DNA from: Brevibacillus borstelensis
GTDB taxonomy: Bacteria; Bacillota; Bacilli; Brevibacillales; Brevibacillaceae
Assembly (NCBI RefSeq): GCF_003710865.1
Contig: NZ_RHHO01000009.1
Location: forward strand, 62,001-126,000
Reading direction: 5' to 3'
Length of the DNA: 64,000 bases
Each line of letters opens with the position of its first letter. Positions within the stretch are counted from its first letter, which is position 1. Position numbers and translations under genes: made by a program. Below are positions 18,663 to 27,764 of the stretch, one piece after another. The notes below the pieces were generated by a model that saw nothing but the letters and a program-made list of their open reading frames with translations, ran no database searches and had not been told where the DNA came from.

Positions 18663-18851
18663 CGAAAAGCGTCAAATCCCGCTCGGCAGTTGCAATATTT
18701 AAAACATTTGCCACAAATAGCCGCGGCCGCAAATAAGTGGCTCCGCCTCTATTCACCTTCCCAAGCAAACGTATATCGCGTGAATGGCTCCGATAAGCCA
18801 TCTCCGAGTATATCTCGTATATCCTTACAGTTAGTGCCATCATAAAGAACT

Positions 18852-19121
18852 TCACGTTATCATAAGAATCATTCCGATTACTAATAAAGCGATTACAGAA
18901 ATGCTTCCTAATGGATTGAGAACTTTTTGGGCGAACCAAGTTTTTTCAAATCGAGGCGTTGTAAAGATGATCAGCAAAATCAATGTTGGCACACCAATGA
19001 AAAATACCCCCGTCCATTCTGACAACAGTTTTGAGATCCAGCTCACCAAAAATAGCAGTATTAATTTATCTAACGGGTGAAAAAATCCCTTACAAATAAA
19101 ATCAAAGAACTTTTTCAACAT
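18852..19121 (-). CDS. Small membrane protein of unknown function
   Basis: An 89-residue hydrophobic protein beginning MLKKFFDFICKGFFHPLD. It has three likely membrane helices (about residues 18-34, 38-54 and 70-88). I do not recognise the family. The start is chosen because AAGGAG is five bases upstream; a GTG two codons earlier would sit inside that site. It lies between a terminator for the upstream tRNA-modification operon and its own terminator, so it is a separate transcription unit, and its promoter must lie in the short gap near 19130-19150. Confidence 0.6.
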   Translation of the reverse strand: MLKKFFDFICKGFFHPLDKLILLFLVSWISKLLSEWTGVFFIGVPTLILLIIFTTPRFEKTWFAQKVLNPLGSISVIALLVIGMILMIT

Positions 19122-19144
19122 AACCACTCCTTGAATATGCTCTT

Positions 19145-19184
19145 AAAAAATAAAACAACCCCTGTGTCATATCCAGGTGTTGTT
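19145..19184 (-). terminator. Rho-independent terminator after trhP operon
   Basis: Stem AAACAACACCTG / CAGGGGTTGTTT (one mismatch, loop of eight) followed on the minus strand by a T-rich run, about 55 bases after the stop at 19236. Confidence 0.85.
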
Positions 19185-19235
19185 TCGCAGTAGCTAACCA
19201 ATCACAGCAATTATTTTATTATATTCGCCGAACCG

Positions 19236-20474
19236 TCACGTTGTCCCTTTTTCCTTTCGCATCAGGTCGTAAGGCTTTACCGGCTTCTCCACTCTCACCA
19301 AAACCTTTTGCATCGGGTGCGGGGCTTCGTCCAGACTGTTCCCTTCTTCATCCCACATCTCGCCGATCCGCTGGATGAACCTCTCCCGTCCCGGTCCGAT
19401 AAATTCAACCTCTTGCCCCCGTTTGAAATGGTTGCGCTGCTCGATGGTGGCGATGCCCGTCTCTTCATCGTAGGCAAGCACCAGTCCGGCAAAATCATAG
19501 GCGGTCATTTTCGGCGGCACGCCAAAGATCTGGTCGTCTTCGGTCGGCTGGTGGAAATAAAAGCCGGTGGTCAGCGGACGGTTGGCCGCCTTCATGATCT
19601 CTTCCCGCCACTCCGGCTTGAACACGAACGTTTCCGGGCTGTCCCAGTAGGCGTCAATGACTTGCCGGTACGCGTTGACAACGGTAGCGACATAGTGAAT
19701 GCTTTTCATTCTCCCTTCAATTTTCAGCGAGTCCACCCCCGCTTCGATCATCTCCGGGATATGCTCCAGCATGCACAGGTCTTTGGAGCTCATCGTAAAG
19801 GTCTCATCACCCTCGGCAAATAACGGATGCATGTCGCCCTCTTCCTCCGCAAACAAATCGTACTTCCAGCGGCACGATTGGGCGCAGCCGCCGCGATTGG
19901 CGTCGCGGTTCGTCATGTGGTTGGACAGGACGCACCGGCCCGAGTAGGAAATGCACATGGCTCCATGCACGAACGCTTCGATCTCGATATCGACGTGCCG
20001 TTTGATTTCGCAGATTTCCTGCAGTGAAACCTCACGGGCCAGCACGACTCGCGGAATTCCCTCTTCCGCCCAAAATTGCACCGCCTGCCAGTTGGTGACG
20101 GACGCTTGCGTGCTGATATGGATCTCCAGACCGGGGGCCGCTTCCCTGCACACATCGACGATCGCCGGATCGGCCACGATCACGGCGTCAATGCCAACCT
20201 TTTGCAGCATTTGGAAATAGTCGGCCATCCCCGCGAAATCTTCGTTATGGGCCATGATGTTCGCTGCCACATACACCTTCGCTCCCCGTTCATGGGCGAA
20301 TGCCACGCCCTCCCGCATATCCTCAAACGTGAAGTTTCCCGCCTTGGCACGCAGCCCGTATTGCTGCCCGCCAATGTATACCGCATCCGCACCGTACAGC
20401 ACGGCGAACTTCAACTTTTCCAAGTTGCCGGCAGGTGCGAGCAGTTCCGGTTTTTTCCTGGTCTGATTTGTCAT
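19236..20474 (-). CDS. trhP2: U32-family tRNA 5-hydroxyuridine synthesis protein (TrhP2/YrrO-like)
   Basis: A 412-residue U32 family protein. It begins TNQTRKKPELLAPAGNLEKLK, has the GADAVYIGGQQYGLRAKAGNF block, the U32 signature near EAFVHGAMCISYSGRC, and family cysteines in GGCAQSCRWKYD. YrrO-type U32 proteins work with YrrN in prephenate-dependent formation of 5-hydroxyuridine at tRNA position 34 and are not true peptidases. The frame extends upstream, but the ATG at MTNQ begins the homology. It lies 19 bases after the YrrN-like gene. A TrmR (YrrM) partner is not present here. Confidence 0.87.
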   Translation of the reverse strand: MTNQTRKKPELLAPAGNLEKLKFAVLYGADAVYIGGQQYGLRAKAGNFTFEDMREGVAFAHERGAKVYVAANIMAHNEDFAGMADYFQMLQKVGIDAVIVADPAIVDVCREAAPGLEIHISTQASVTNWQAVQFWAEEGIPRVVLAREVSLQEICEIKRHVDIEIEAFVHGAMCISYSGRCVLSNHMTNRDANRGGCAQSCRWKYDLFAEEEGDMHPLFAEGDETFTMSSKDLCMLEHIPEMIEAGVDSLKIEGRMKSIHYVATVVNAYRQVIDAYWDSPETFVFKPEWREEIMKAANRPLTTGFYFHQPTEDDQIFGVPPKMTAYDFAGLVLAYDEETGIATIEQRNHFKRGQEVEFIGPGRERFIQRIGEMWDEEGNSLDEAPHPMQKVLVRVEKPVKPYDLMRKEKGTT

Positions 20475-20493
20475 CGCAGTTTCCGTTCCCCCT

Positions 20494-21414
20494 TTAATAA
20501 ACCTGCTCTCGAAAGTAAAAGCCGGTACCAATCGGCCGTTCCGTCGGTTGAACCGCATTGATCGCATCCAGCAAGGCAGGGTCAAGTGCAGCCTGCGGAT
20601 TTTTCGCCAGGCAGTCAATCGCCTGGCGATAGACGGAGACAACCTGGCAATTGTAAGAAAGCGGTTTGCCCAGCGCCTCTATGTAGAAGGAATCGATGCC
20701 GTTTTCGATCAAAACTCCCAAGTGCTCCAGCATGCATATATCTTCATGGCTCATGACATGTGTGCCGTTGTGATCCTCAATAATGGGATAGTGCTGTCCG
20801 CTGCGCGTATTTTCCTTCAATACCATCAGCTGCTCCTGCTTGTTGTCCCCTTTGCCCAGAATGTGCAGGTAATTGCTGACCAACGGCCGCTTTGAATGAA
20901 AGATGCAGGTCATGCCGTGAACCTGGACCTGGACCGGAATCCGGCTTTGCTGTTTCACGCCAATGACTTCTTCTAAAGACAGCTCACGGGCCAGTATCGC
21001 CCGGCTCGCCCCTTTTCTCGCCCAGAAATTGACGGTTCTCCAGTTCGTCGACGTCGTTTCCGTACTCCAATGCCGCTTCAACCCGGGCGCTGTTTTCTGC
21101 ATTGCCACGAGTACCGCCGGATCACCGAACACCACCGCATCCACTTTACTTTGCGCAAGCTGCCGTACGTACTCGTCCAACCCGTTCAATTCCTCTTGAT
21201 GCAGCAGGGCATTCAGGGCGACATATACTTTTTTCCCTTGCCCGTGAGCGATACGGACAACGTCAGTGATCATCGGCATGGAAAAATTGCCCGGCACGCG
21301 CAGCGCATACCGCCCGTCTCCCACCGTTACGGCATCTGCGCCTGCTGCAAGCAGCTTCTCTGCTTCTTCCGGGCTGCCTGCGGAGACAACCAACTCCGGT
21401 ATGTGGAAATTCAT
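20494..21414 (-). CDS. trhP1: U32-family tRNA 5-hydroxyuridine synthesis protein (TrhP1/YrrN-like)
   Basis: A 306-residue shorter U32 protein beginning MNFHIPELVVSAGSPEEAEKL, with GADAVTVGDGRYALRVPGNFS and the signature-like QVHGMTCIFHSKRPLVSNY. It matches YrrN, the first of the YrrN/YrrO pair that hydroxylates tRNA wobble uridine. AAAGGA nine bases before this ATG sets the start; the frame is open for 22 more codons upstream without a site. It is the first gene of a two-gene operon. Confidence 0.86.
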   Translation of the reverse strand: MNFHIPELVVSAGSPEEAEKLLAAGADAVTVGDGRYALRVPGNFSMPMITDVVRIAHGQGKKVYVALNALLHQEELNGLDEYVRQLAQSKVDAVVFGDPAVLVAMQKTAPGLKRHWSTETTSTNWRTVNFWARKGASRAILARELSLEEVIGVKQQSRIPVQVQVHGMTCIFHSKRPLVSNYLHILGKGDNKQEQLMVLKENTRSGQHYPIIEDHNGTHVMSHEDICMLEHLGVLIENGIDSFYIEALGKPLSYNCQVVSVYRQAIDCLAKNPQAALDPALLDAINAVQPTERPIGTGFYFREQVY

Positions 21415-21577
21415 CAGAACCATCCTTTCTTTCAGACAGGCCAACAGAACCATTTTATGGACCAAAGCGCTTCCACTCAATCAGGGGGTTCCCCCATTTT
21501 CTCCGGTGAAATCACTGATTTTCGGAATGACAATGCCAGTTGAAGTCTTCTCCCGGCAAAAGGGTGGCTGGACGGAT

Positions 21578-21628
21578 ACAAAAACAGAGCCCTGGCCATC
21601 CCCACGGGCGATTAGATGACCAAGGCTC
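21578..21628 (-). terminator. Rho-independent terminator after UDG gene
   Basis: A 14-bp stem (GAGCCTTGGTCATC arm, two wobble pairs) is followed on the minus strand by TCTGTTTTTG, directly after the stop at 21635. Confidence 0.88.
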
Positions 21629-21634
21629 ACTTTG

Positions 21635-22213
21635 TTACTGACGGCTTTTTTTATACACGGACACAAGAAACTTCCAATCTTCCAGAAAATAGGCCCAAAG
21701 GTTAGGGCGTCTGCGCACAGCCAATGGATGGTAGGAAACTGCCGTTTTCACACCACGGGGGAAGTGCCACTGCTGCCGCAGCGCCTTCACCTCCGCTTCC
21801 CTGTTTGCGAAAAACGCCTGTGTGGCTACATTTCCCAAACAAAAGGCGAGCTGGGGCGTTTTGCTTTGCAGTTGGACGAGCAGATGCTGCATGCAGGCTT
21901 CTCTCGCTCCTTCTTTGTCATAAGCCCGGGTCGGACGGCGCTTCAATACATACGTAACGTACACATCTCTTTCCTCGAGCCCTGTCTCGTAAGCCACCTT
22001 TTGCAGCGTTTCTCTCGTGCCGCAAACAAACGGGTTTCCGTGCCGGTCTTCTCTTGCTCCCGGATTGTCGAGCACGACCATGATCGGCGCATGCGGATTC
22101 CCTTCGCCCCAAATCATCCGCGAGCCGTGCTCAAACAGTCCGCAATCCATGCAGCTCTCAACGCCCTTTGGCGGCTCCTCCTCAGGCCAAATGGCCGGGC
22201 ATGTTGCATCCAT
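21635..22213 (-). CDS. Uracil-DNA glycosylase, family 4-like (iron-sulfur)
   Basis: A 192-residue protein with the family-4 UDG outline. Cys21 and Cys24 (CMDC), Cys107 and Cys125 are spaced as for a 4Fe-4S cluster. Motif A reads LDNPGAREDRHGNPFVCG, and motif B His-Pro is at 162-163 (SYHPLAV). It would excise uracil from DNA. Motif A lacks the usual GEAPGE glutamate (LDNPGA instead), so activity or substrate may differ from canonical family 4. The start MDATC has GGAGGG six bases upstream. Single gene with its own terminator. Confidence 0.78.
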   Translation of the reverse strand: MDATCPAIWPEEEPPKGVESCMDCGLFEHGSRMIWGEGNPHAPIMVVLDNPGAREDRHGNPFVCGTRETLQKVAYETGLEERDVYVTYVLKRRPTRAYDKEGAREACMQHLLVQLQSKTPQLAFCLGNVATQAFFANREAEVKALRQQWHFPRGVKTAVSYHPLAVRRRPNLWAYFLEDWKFLVSVYKKSRQ

Positions 22214-22339
22214 CGCGATCCCTCCGCCGTCGTTGTCGGCTATCCGCCTATGAATAGGATTGGATGGAGGAAGGAGTTTCAAACGCATACAAAGAAGAAG
22301 CAGCTCCTATGAGGGCTGCTCCTTTTTAAGTTACCCACA

Positions 22340-22444
22340 AGGAGAAACTGGATACACTTGGGAATGCATTTGATTACATCTATGTCGACCTGGCTCCCGA
22401 ATTCCGAGGTTGATCTTTATATCCCAATCAAAAAAGTTCAATAA
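22340..22444 (+). pseudogene. Possible C-terminal relic of a GyrI-like effector-binding domain protein
   Basis: A plus-strand frame reads MSTWLPNSEVDLYIPIKK just before a TAA. GyrI-like and AraC effector-binding domains often end in this way (WLPxS ... EVDIYIPIK). No upstream body of the gene exists, and a strong terminator follows at once, as expected for a 3' remnant. The match is short, so this is tentative. Confidence 0.35.
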
Positions 22445-22449
22445 AGATT

Positions 22450-22479
22450 GTCCCTTCAATGCAAGGGACTTTTTCTTTT
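22450..22479 (+). terminator. Rho-independent terminator upstream of Nramp gene
   Basis: Perfect stem GTCCCTT / AAGGGAC with a six-base loop, followed by TTTTTCTTTT. It has no intact plus-strand gene upstream, so it probably belonged to the GyrI-like relic. Confidence 0.9.
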
Positions 22480-22573
22480 GTCATGCAAATGATGATCTTC
22501 CGTTAAGCAGTCAAGTTTTGGGAAAGCTAGATGAGGACACTAGCAGAACGGTATTCATAAAGGATGAACATCA

Positions 22574-23866
22574 TTGAAAGACAAAATGTTTACCAAACGG
22601 ACATTCTTACATGGACATACAAACTCCCGCAACGCGCAGGCTGCACTGAGAGGAGAGCTGTCGGGCGTAAAAAGGCTCCTTCCTTTTCTGGGCCCCGCAT
22701 TTATCGCTTCTATTGCTTATATAGATCCAGGAAACTTCGCGACAAATATTACAGCCGGCTCAAAATACGGCTATCTGTTGCTCTGGGTGATTGCCGTCTC
22801 CAATCTGATGGCCGTCCTGATCCAATCCTTGTCAGCAAAGCTGGGCATCGCGACGGGAAAAAATCTGCCCGAAGTAGCACGTGAACGGTTGCCTAAAGGC
22901 GTGTCTTTTTTTCTATGGGTGCAGAGCGAACTCGTGATTATCGCGACAGATTTAGCGGAGTTTATCGGAGCGGCACTCGGGCTCTCTTTGTTATCCGGCC
23001 TTCAGATGCCTGCAGCTGCAGTCATTACGGCTGCAGGCTCGTTTGCCATATTGGAGCTCCAGCGAAGGGGCTACCGCTCCTTTGAAGCGGTTATCGCTTC
23101 CATGCTGCTTATCGTCGTATTGGCATTCGCGGTCCAGACCTTCATGGTAAAGCCGGATTTTGGAGCCATTGCAAAAAGCTTGTTTATGCCGAGGTTTGCA
23201 GGCACAGACAGTATCCTGCTGGCCGCTGGCATATTGGGTGCGACGGTTATGCCCCATGCCATTTATCTACATTCCTCGCTGACAAAAAATCGCGTAATCG
23301 GACGGAACGATCATGAAAAAAAGCAAATCTTCAAGTTTGAATGCATCGATATCGTCATCGCAATGGTTATCGCTGGAGCGATTAATATGAGTATGCTGAT
23401 CGTGTCCGCCGCAATGTTTCATGTACACGGTCTATTCATCGAAGATTTAACCACAGCCTTTCACGAATTTAACGCTTATGTCGGCCCAGTCGCATCCTTT
23501 TCGTTCGGGCTTGGACTGCTCATCGCCGGATTGTCCAGCTCGTCGGTCGGAACACTGTCAGGCGATATTGTCATGCAAGGGTTTGTAAACATGCGAATCA
23601 ACTTGTATATTCGCAGAGCCGTCACGATGATTCCTCCGCTGCTGCTCATCGTTTCGGGAGTAAACCCTACGAGTGCATTGGTGACAAGCCAGGTCGTTTT
23701 GTCATTTGGAATTGCTTTTGCCCTTGTCCCGCTCATTCTATTTACGAGCAACAAGAGCATTATGGGGGGATTGGCGAATCATCGTGTGACAACGCTATTA
23801 GCTTGGATCGTCGCTCTTTTGGTTGTCATTTTGAATATATTTCTGCTGGTTGAGACGCTTTTTTAA
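22574..23866 (+). CDS. mntH: Nramp family divalent metal (Mn/Fe) transporter
   Basis: A 430-residue membrane protein with eleven likely helices. The Nramp helix-1 motif DPGN is at residues 51-54 and the helix-6 motif MPH at 226-228 (MPHAIYLHSS); both supply the metal site. It imports Mn2+ or Fe2+ with protons. The start is TTG with AAAGGATG upstream; ATG four codons later is the alternative. It stands alone and converges on the aco operon, with only 45 bases between stops and no evident terminator there. Confidence 0.9.
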   Translation: MKDKMFTKRTFLHGHTNSRNAQAALRGELSGVKRLLPFLGPAFIASIAYIDPGNFATNITAGSKYGYLLLWVIAVSNLMAVLIQSLSAKLGIATGKNLPEVARERLPKGVSFFLWVQSELVIIATDLAEFIGAALGLSLLSGLQMPAAAVITAAGSFAILELQRRGYRSFEAVIASMLLIVVLAFAVQTFMVKPDFGAIAKSLFMPRFAGTDSILLAAGILGATVMPHAIYLHSSLTKNRVIGRNDHEKKQIFKFECIDIVIAMVIAGAINMSMLIVSAAMFHVHGLFIEDLTTAFHEFNAYVGPVASFSFGLGLLIAGLSSSSVGTLSGDIVMQGFVNMRINLYIRRAVTMIPPLLLIVSGVNPTSALVTSQVVLSFGIAFALVPLILFTSNKSIMGGLANHRVTTLLAWIVALLVVILNIFLLVETLF

Positions 23867-23911
23867 AAGGGGTTCGCCACTCACTTGCATGGCTTACCGG
23901 CAATCCGCGTC

Positions 23912-25291
23912 TCAGCCATGGATGGCTTGGCCTGTCGCATTCAGTATGGCCTCCAGCAGCGTTTCCGACAGAGTCGGATGGGCCGCGATAAAGTCTTCCA
24001 TGGCATCTGCCGTCATTTCCGCATGCAGCATGACGGTTCCCTGACCGACCATTTCCGTCGCCCGGGGACCGACAATCGAGATGCCGACGATTTCATTGAA
24101 TGTCGGCTCGACGATAACCTTCACTTTTCCCGCCTGTTCATGTAAGATCAACGCTTTTCCATTTGCGGCAAAAGGGAATTCGCCAACGCGGACATCTCCG
24201 TACCGCTCTCTGGCTTGCAACTCCGTAAGCCCGACACTGGCGATCTCCGGCGAGGTGTAGATACAGCGGGGGACAGCGCGATAGGATGCTTTCTTCTCCA
24301 CGCCGCAAGCGTTGAGTGCCGCCACTTCGCCCTCGTGAAAAGCGACATGGGCAAGCTGAATGCCGCCAATGACGTCTCCGCAGGCATATATGTGGGAGAC
24401 GCTTGTCTGCATAGTCTCGTCAACCTGAATGCCTTTCCCGGAATACTGCACGCCAATCCGGTCCAACCCCAGCTCCTCTACCCTCGGCTTTCTGCCAATT
24501 GCCACCAATACATGCTCCGCCCTTATTTCTTCCACTCCGGCTCCCGTTTGTACGGACACTGTTTTCGTTGCCGCATCTGCGCCCGACAGGGCAGTCCCGG
24601 TATAAATGGTTGCCCCATCCTCTTCCAACCGCCGTTTCAGCACCTCTGCGATGTCGCGGTCTTCTCCCGGCAACAGTTGTTCAGCCATTTCTACGATCGT
24701 GACCTTTGCGCCCATTCTGCTGTAGATGCTGGCAAATTCACAGCCAATCACCCCTCCCCCTACGATCAGGAGCGTGGCGGGAATGCGAGAAAGCGACATC
24801 GCCTGACTGCTGTGGATGATCCAGCTTCCGTCAAATGGAGCAAACGGCAGTTCGATCGGCTCGGAACCCGTTGCAATAATAAAGCGGTCAGCGGCGACTT
24901 CTTCCACTCCGTCCGGTTTTTCCACTTTCACGACCCGGTCCGTCAAAAAGGAAGCTTTCCCCTGGATGACTTGCACCTTGTTTTTTTTCATCAGGTATCC
25001 TACGCCGAGGACGAGCTTTTTCATCACGCTGTTTTTATATTGCTGGACCCCGTACCAGTCGACGTACACGCCGCTTGCCGGCACGGCGATCCCGAAGGCG
25101 GAGGCCCGCTTTACCTTTTCAAGCGTTTCCGCGCTTTCCAGCAGCGATTTCGTCGGGATGCAGCCTTCGTTGAGGCAAGTGCCGCCCAATTGGCGGTCCT
25201 CTATGACAATGACTTGCTGTCCTTTGCGTGCGGCTGTTATGGCAGCGACGTAGCCTGCCGGTCCTCCGCCGATAATGACTACAGTTCCCAC
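23912..25291 (-). CDS. acoL: Dihydrolipoyl dehydrogenase (E3) of acetoin-type dehydrogenase
   Basis: A 459-residue flavoprotein disulfide reductase. FAD motif GGGPAGYVAA is at residues 8-17; the redox-active pair is Cys39 and Cys44 (GGTCLNEGCIPTKSL). NAD motif GGGVIGCEFA and the C-terminal active-site histidine region EDFIAAHPTLSE are present. It reoxidises the lipoamide of E2. GTG start with GGAGGAG. It is the last gene of the four-gene operon behind the sigma-54 promoter, 12 bases from the E2 gene. Confidence 0.9.
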   Translation of the reverse strand: MGTVVIIGGGPAGYVAAITAARKGQQVIVIEDRQLGGTCLNEGCIPTKSLLESAETLEKVKRASAFGIAVPASGVYVDWYGVQQYKNSVMKKLVLGVGYLMKKNKVQVIQGKASFLTDRVVKVEKPDGVEEVAADRFIIATGSEPIELPFAPFDGSWIIHSSQAMSLSRIPATLLIVGGGVIGCEFASIYSRMGAKVTIVEMAEQLLPGEDRDIAEVLKRRLEEDGATIYTGTALSGADAATKTVSVQTGAGVEEIRAEHVLVAIGRKPRVEELGLDRIGVQYSGKGIQVDETMQTSVSHIYACGDVIGGIQLAHVAFHEGEVAALNACGVEKKASYRAVPRCIYTSPEIASVGLTELQARERYGDVRVGEFPFAANGKALILHEQAGKVKVIVEPTFNEIVGISIVGPRATEMVGQGTVMLHAEMTADAMEDFIAAHPTLSETLLEAILNATGQAIHG

Positions 25292-25303
25292 GAGGTCTCC
25301 TCC

Positions 25304-26638
25304 TTACAATAGCAGACTCAGCGGATTCTCCAGGCAGTCCTTGACGCTTCCCAGAAATTGAGCCGCCGGCGCTCCATCCAGCACACGGTGATCAAATGTG
25401 AGGCTGAGTGGAAGCAGGCTGCGCCGTTGCAGCTCTTCTCCCCGGTAAACGGGCACCGCCTCGATTGCGCCGACACCGAGAATGCCGGCCTCCGGAGGAT
25501 TGAGCACAGGCGTAAAATGCTCTACCCCGTACGCCCCCAAATTGCTGATCGTAAAGGTTGATCCTTTCATCTCGTCGCCGCTCAGCCGGTTGTTGCGGGC
25601 TTGCTCGCCAAGCGACTTGATCGCCTTCGATAGCTCCAGCAGCGAAAGTTGGTCAGCGTGGCGGATTACGGGGACCACGAGCCCCTTCTCCAGAGCGACG
25701 GCGATTCCGAGATGGACATGTCCATATGTCTCGATTCTCGGCTCCTGCTGATCGGTCAAATACGCGCTGTTCATCAGTCTATGCTTTTTCAGCGAAAGGA
25801 CAACCGCCCGGGCGATCAAGTCGGTTACGGTAAGCTTCCCTTCCTGGCGCTTTTCCAGTTCGGAGGCAAGCTGTCTTTGCAACGCCAAAAGGTCGGTCAG
25901 GTCAGCCTTTGCGGTCATCGTTAGTTGGGCGCTCTGCTGCAGGCTTTCCAGCATGCGTGTGGCGATTACCTTTCGCATTCCGGTCACTGCGGTACGCTCC
26001 ACCACTTCCTGATTGGAAGCCGTTTTTGAAGCTTCCACGGCAGGCTGCGTGGATGACAAAGGGGCTGCCGCAGGCTGAGAAGTCCCTTGCGGCTGAGGGG
26101 CCGTTTCTGCGCGGGAAGCGGCCTCCTTCGCCAACGCCTTTTCCACGTCCTCCTTCGTGATGCGGCCTTGCGGGCCAGTACCTGTGATGGACTCCAGATC
26201 CAATCCCGCTTCTTCCGCCATTTTTTTGGCGACCGGCGAAACTCTCAGATTGCTGCCTTTGCGCCCTGCCGGCGCTGGTGTCGTGTTTTCCGCCGTGACT
26301 GCTGCTGACACCGGCTCCGTTTTTTCCGCCGCGACTGCCGCTGCGGCCACGTCCTGGGTTGATTCTGCTCCTGCATGGGATGCGTGTTCAATTTGCTCCC
26401 CCGACTCTCCGATATAGCCGAGTACGGTTCCATAAGGTACAACTCCGCCATCATTGACGGCGATCGCAATCAGGATGCCGTCTGCCGGCGCTTCCAGCTC
26501 CATTTCGATTTTTTCCGAGCTGATGTCGACAATTCCCTCGCCTTTCGCGATTGGGTCCCCGACTTGCTTTTTCCAGGCGATCACCGTTCCTTCCACCATG
26601 GACATTCCCAATTTGGGCATGATCACTTCCGCTGCCAT
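25304..26638 (-). CDS. acoC: Dihydrolipoamide acyltransferase (E2) of acetoin-type dehydrogenase
   Basis: A 444-residue E2. The lipoyl domain (1-80) has attachment Lys43 in [12 protein letters not shown]. An Ala/Pro/Thr-rich linker follows. The peripheral subunit-binding domain (about 130-168) reads [20 protein letters not shown]. The catalytic domain ends with the HRVLDG active-site motif. It transfers the acyl group (acetyl from acetoin) to CoA. The start is set at [12 protein letters not shown], where homology begins; the ATG three codons earlier almost touches the ribosome site. A 2-oxoacid substrate cannot be fully excluded, but the AcoR neighbour favours acetoin. Confidence 0.87.
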   Translation of the reverse strand: MAAEVIMPKLGMSMVEGTVIAWKKQVGDPIAKGEGIVDISSEKIEMELEAPADGILIAIAVNDGGVVPYGTVLGYIGESGEQIEHASHAGAESTQDVAAAAVAAEKTEPVSAAVTAENTTPAPAGRKGSNLRVSPVAKKMAEEAGLDLESITGTGPQGRITKEDVEKALAKEAASRAETAPQPQGTSQPAAAPLSSTQPAVEASKTASNQEVVERTAVTGMRKVIATRMLESLQQSAQLTMTAKADLTDLLALQRQLASELEKRQEGKLTVTDLIARAVVLSLKKHRLMNSAYLTDQQEPRIETYGHVHLGIAVALEKGLVVPVIRHADQLSLLELSKAIKSLGEQARNNRLSGDEMKGSTFTISNLGAYGVEHFTPVLNPPEAGILGVGAIEAVPVYRGEELQRRSLLPLSLTFDHRVLDGAPAAQFLGSVKDCLENPLSLLL

Positions 26639-26708
26639 GTTTTCCATTCCCTCCCTCGTTTATTGGGCTGGCAGGCACTCCTCCGCGCTCGGGGAGTGCC
26701 CCGCTTTT

Positions 26709-27746
26709 TCAGGAAACCGCCATGATGGACTCGTCGCCGATCAATTCGGAGACGACCTCGATCACTTTTTTCGCAGAGGGCAAATACAGGTCTTCCAGAG
26801 GCGGCGAGAACGGCACAGGCGTATGCGGAGCCGTAATCCGTTTGATCGGCGCATCGAGCGTGTCAAAGCCTTTGTCTGCAACGAGCGCCGCGATGTCGGT
26901 CGCAATGCTGCAGCGCGGATTGGCTTCGTCGATGACGATGAGCCGGTTGGTTTTGGCTACGGAGGAGAGGATGGTGTCTTCGTCCAGCGGCGACAAGCTG
27001 CGCGGGTCTACCACCTCGACCTCGATGCCCTTCTTGGCGAGCAGCTCGGCCGCCTCCAGAGCCGTGTGCACCTGTTTGCCGATGGCGACGATGGTCACAT
27101 CGGAGCCGGTGCGCTTGATGTCCGCTTTCCCGAGAGGAATCGTATAGTGTCCTTCCGGTACCTCACCCGTCATGTTGTAGAGGGTTTTGTCTTCGAAGAA
27201 AACGACCGGGTCGTTGTCGGCGATGGCCGTCAGCAGCAAGCCTTTCGCATCGTAAGGTGTCGACGGAACCACCACCTTGATGCCGGGGATGTGGGTGAAC
27301 ATGGCATACAAGCTCTGCGAGTGCTGGGCCGCAGCGCGGAATCCGGCCCCGTGCATCGTGCGGATCGTGATCGGCACCTGGGCTTTGCCTCCGAACATGT
27401 AGCGGAATTTGGCCCCCTGGTTCATCACCTGGTCGAGACAACTGCCGATAAAATCGTTGAACATCAGCTCCGCAATCGGCCGCAAGCCCGTTGCGGCTGC
27501 AGCCATGGCCGCCCCCACATAACCGGCTTCCGTAATCGGCGTATCGAGTACGCGGTCCCGGCCAAATTCCTGGACCAAGCCTTTGGTCACGCCAAGAACG
27601 CCGCCCCATGCTTCATCGTCCTGCAGATGATCGACCTGCGCCCCTCCGGCTACGTCTTCTCCCAGCAAAATGACGTTTTCGTCCTGCTTCATCGCAATCT
27701 TCATCGCTTCATTAATCGCTTTTGAAAAACTGAGCTTTCTCGCCAT
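26709..27746 (-). CDS. acoB: Acetoin dehydrogenase E1 component beta subunit
   Basis: A 345-residue transketolase-like E1 beta. It opens ARKLSFSKAINEAM, has VILLGEDVAGGAQ, the conserved DRVLDTPITEAGYVG region and the C-terminal transketolase domain. With AcoA it forms the TPP-dependent acetoin-cleaving E1. Two ATG codons are adjacent; the second is preferred for its spacing to GGAGGAG. It lies 18 bases after acoA. Confidence 0.9.
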   Translation of the reverse strand: MARKLSFSKAINEAMKIAMKQDENVILLGEDVAGGAQVDHLQDDEAWGGVLGVTKGLVQEFGRDRVLDTPITEAGYVGAAMAAAATGLRPIAELMFNDFIGSCLDQVMNQGAKFRYMFGGKAQVPITIRTMHGAGFRAAAQHSQSLYAMFTHIPGIKVVVPSTPYDAKGLLLTAIADNDPVVFFEDKTLYNMTGEVPEGHYTIPLGKADIKRTGSDVTIVAIGKQVHTALEAAELLAKKGIEVEVVDPRSLSPLDEDTILSSVAKTNRLIVIDEANPRCSIATDIAALVADKGFDTLDAPIKRITAPHTPVPFSPPLEDLYLPSAKKVIEVVSELIGDESIMAVS

Positions 27747-27764
27747 CATTTCTCCTCCCTTCCA

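Larger units (their letters stand above)
22214..22573. other. Intergenic region upstream of Nramp gene
   Basis: About 360 bases. It contains the 5' side of the UDG gene, a short relic of a GyrI-like protein and an intrinsic terminator, each listed separately, then about 90 bases that must hold the Nramp promoter. I see no clear MntR operator. Confidence 0.5.

Noticed and set aside
18649..18939. Minus-strand frame overlapping the small membrane protein gene
   Set aside because: It overlaps a better-supported gene and has no start signal; the tail looks protein-like, but the evidence is too thin.
22297..22327. AGCAGC...GCTGCT hairpin upstream of the UDG gene
   Set aside because: Short stem with a 10-base loop; no known riboswitch pattern and unclear direction, so not listed as a feature.
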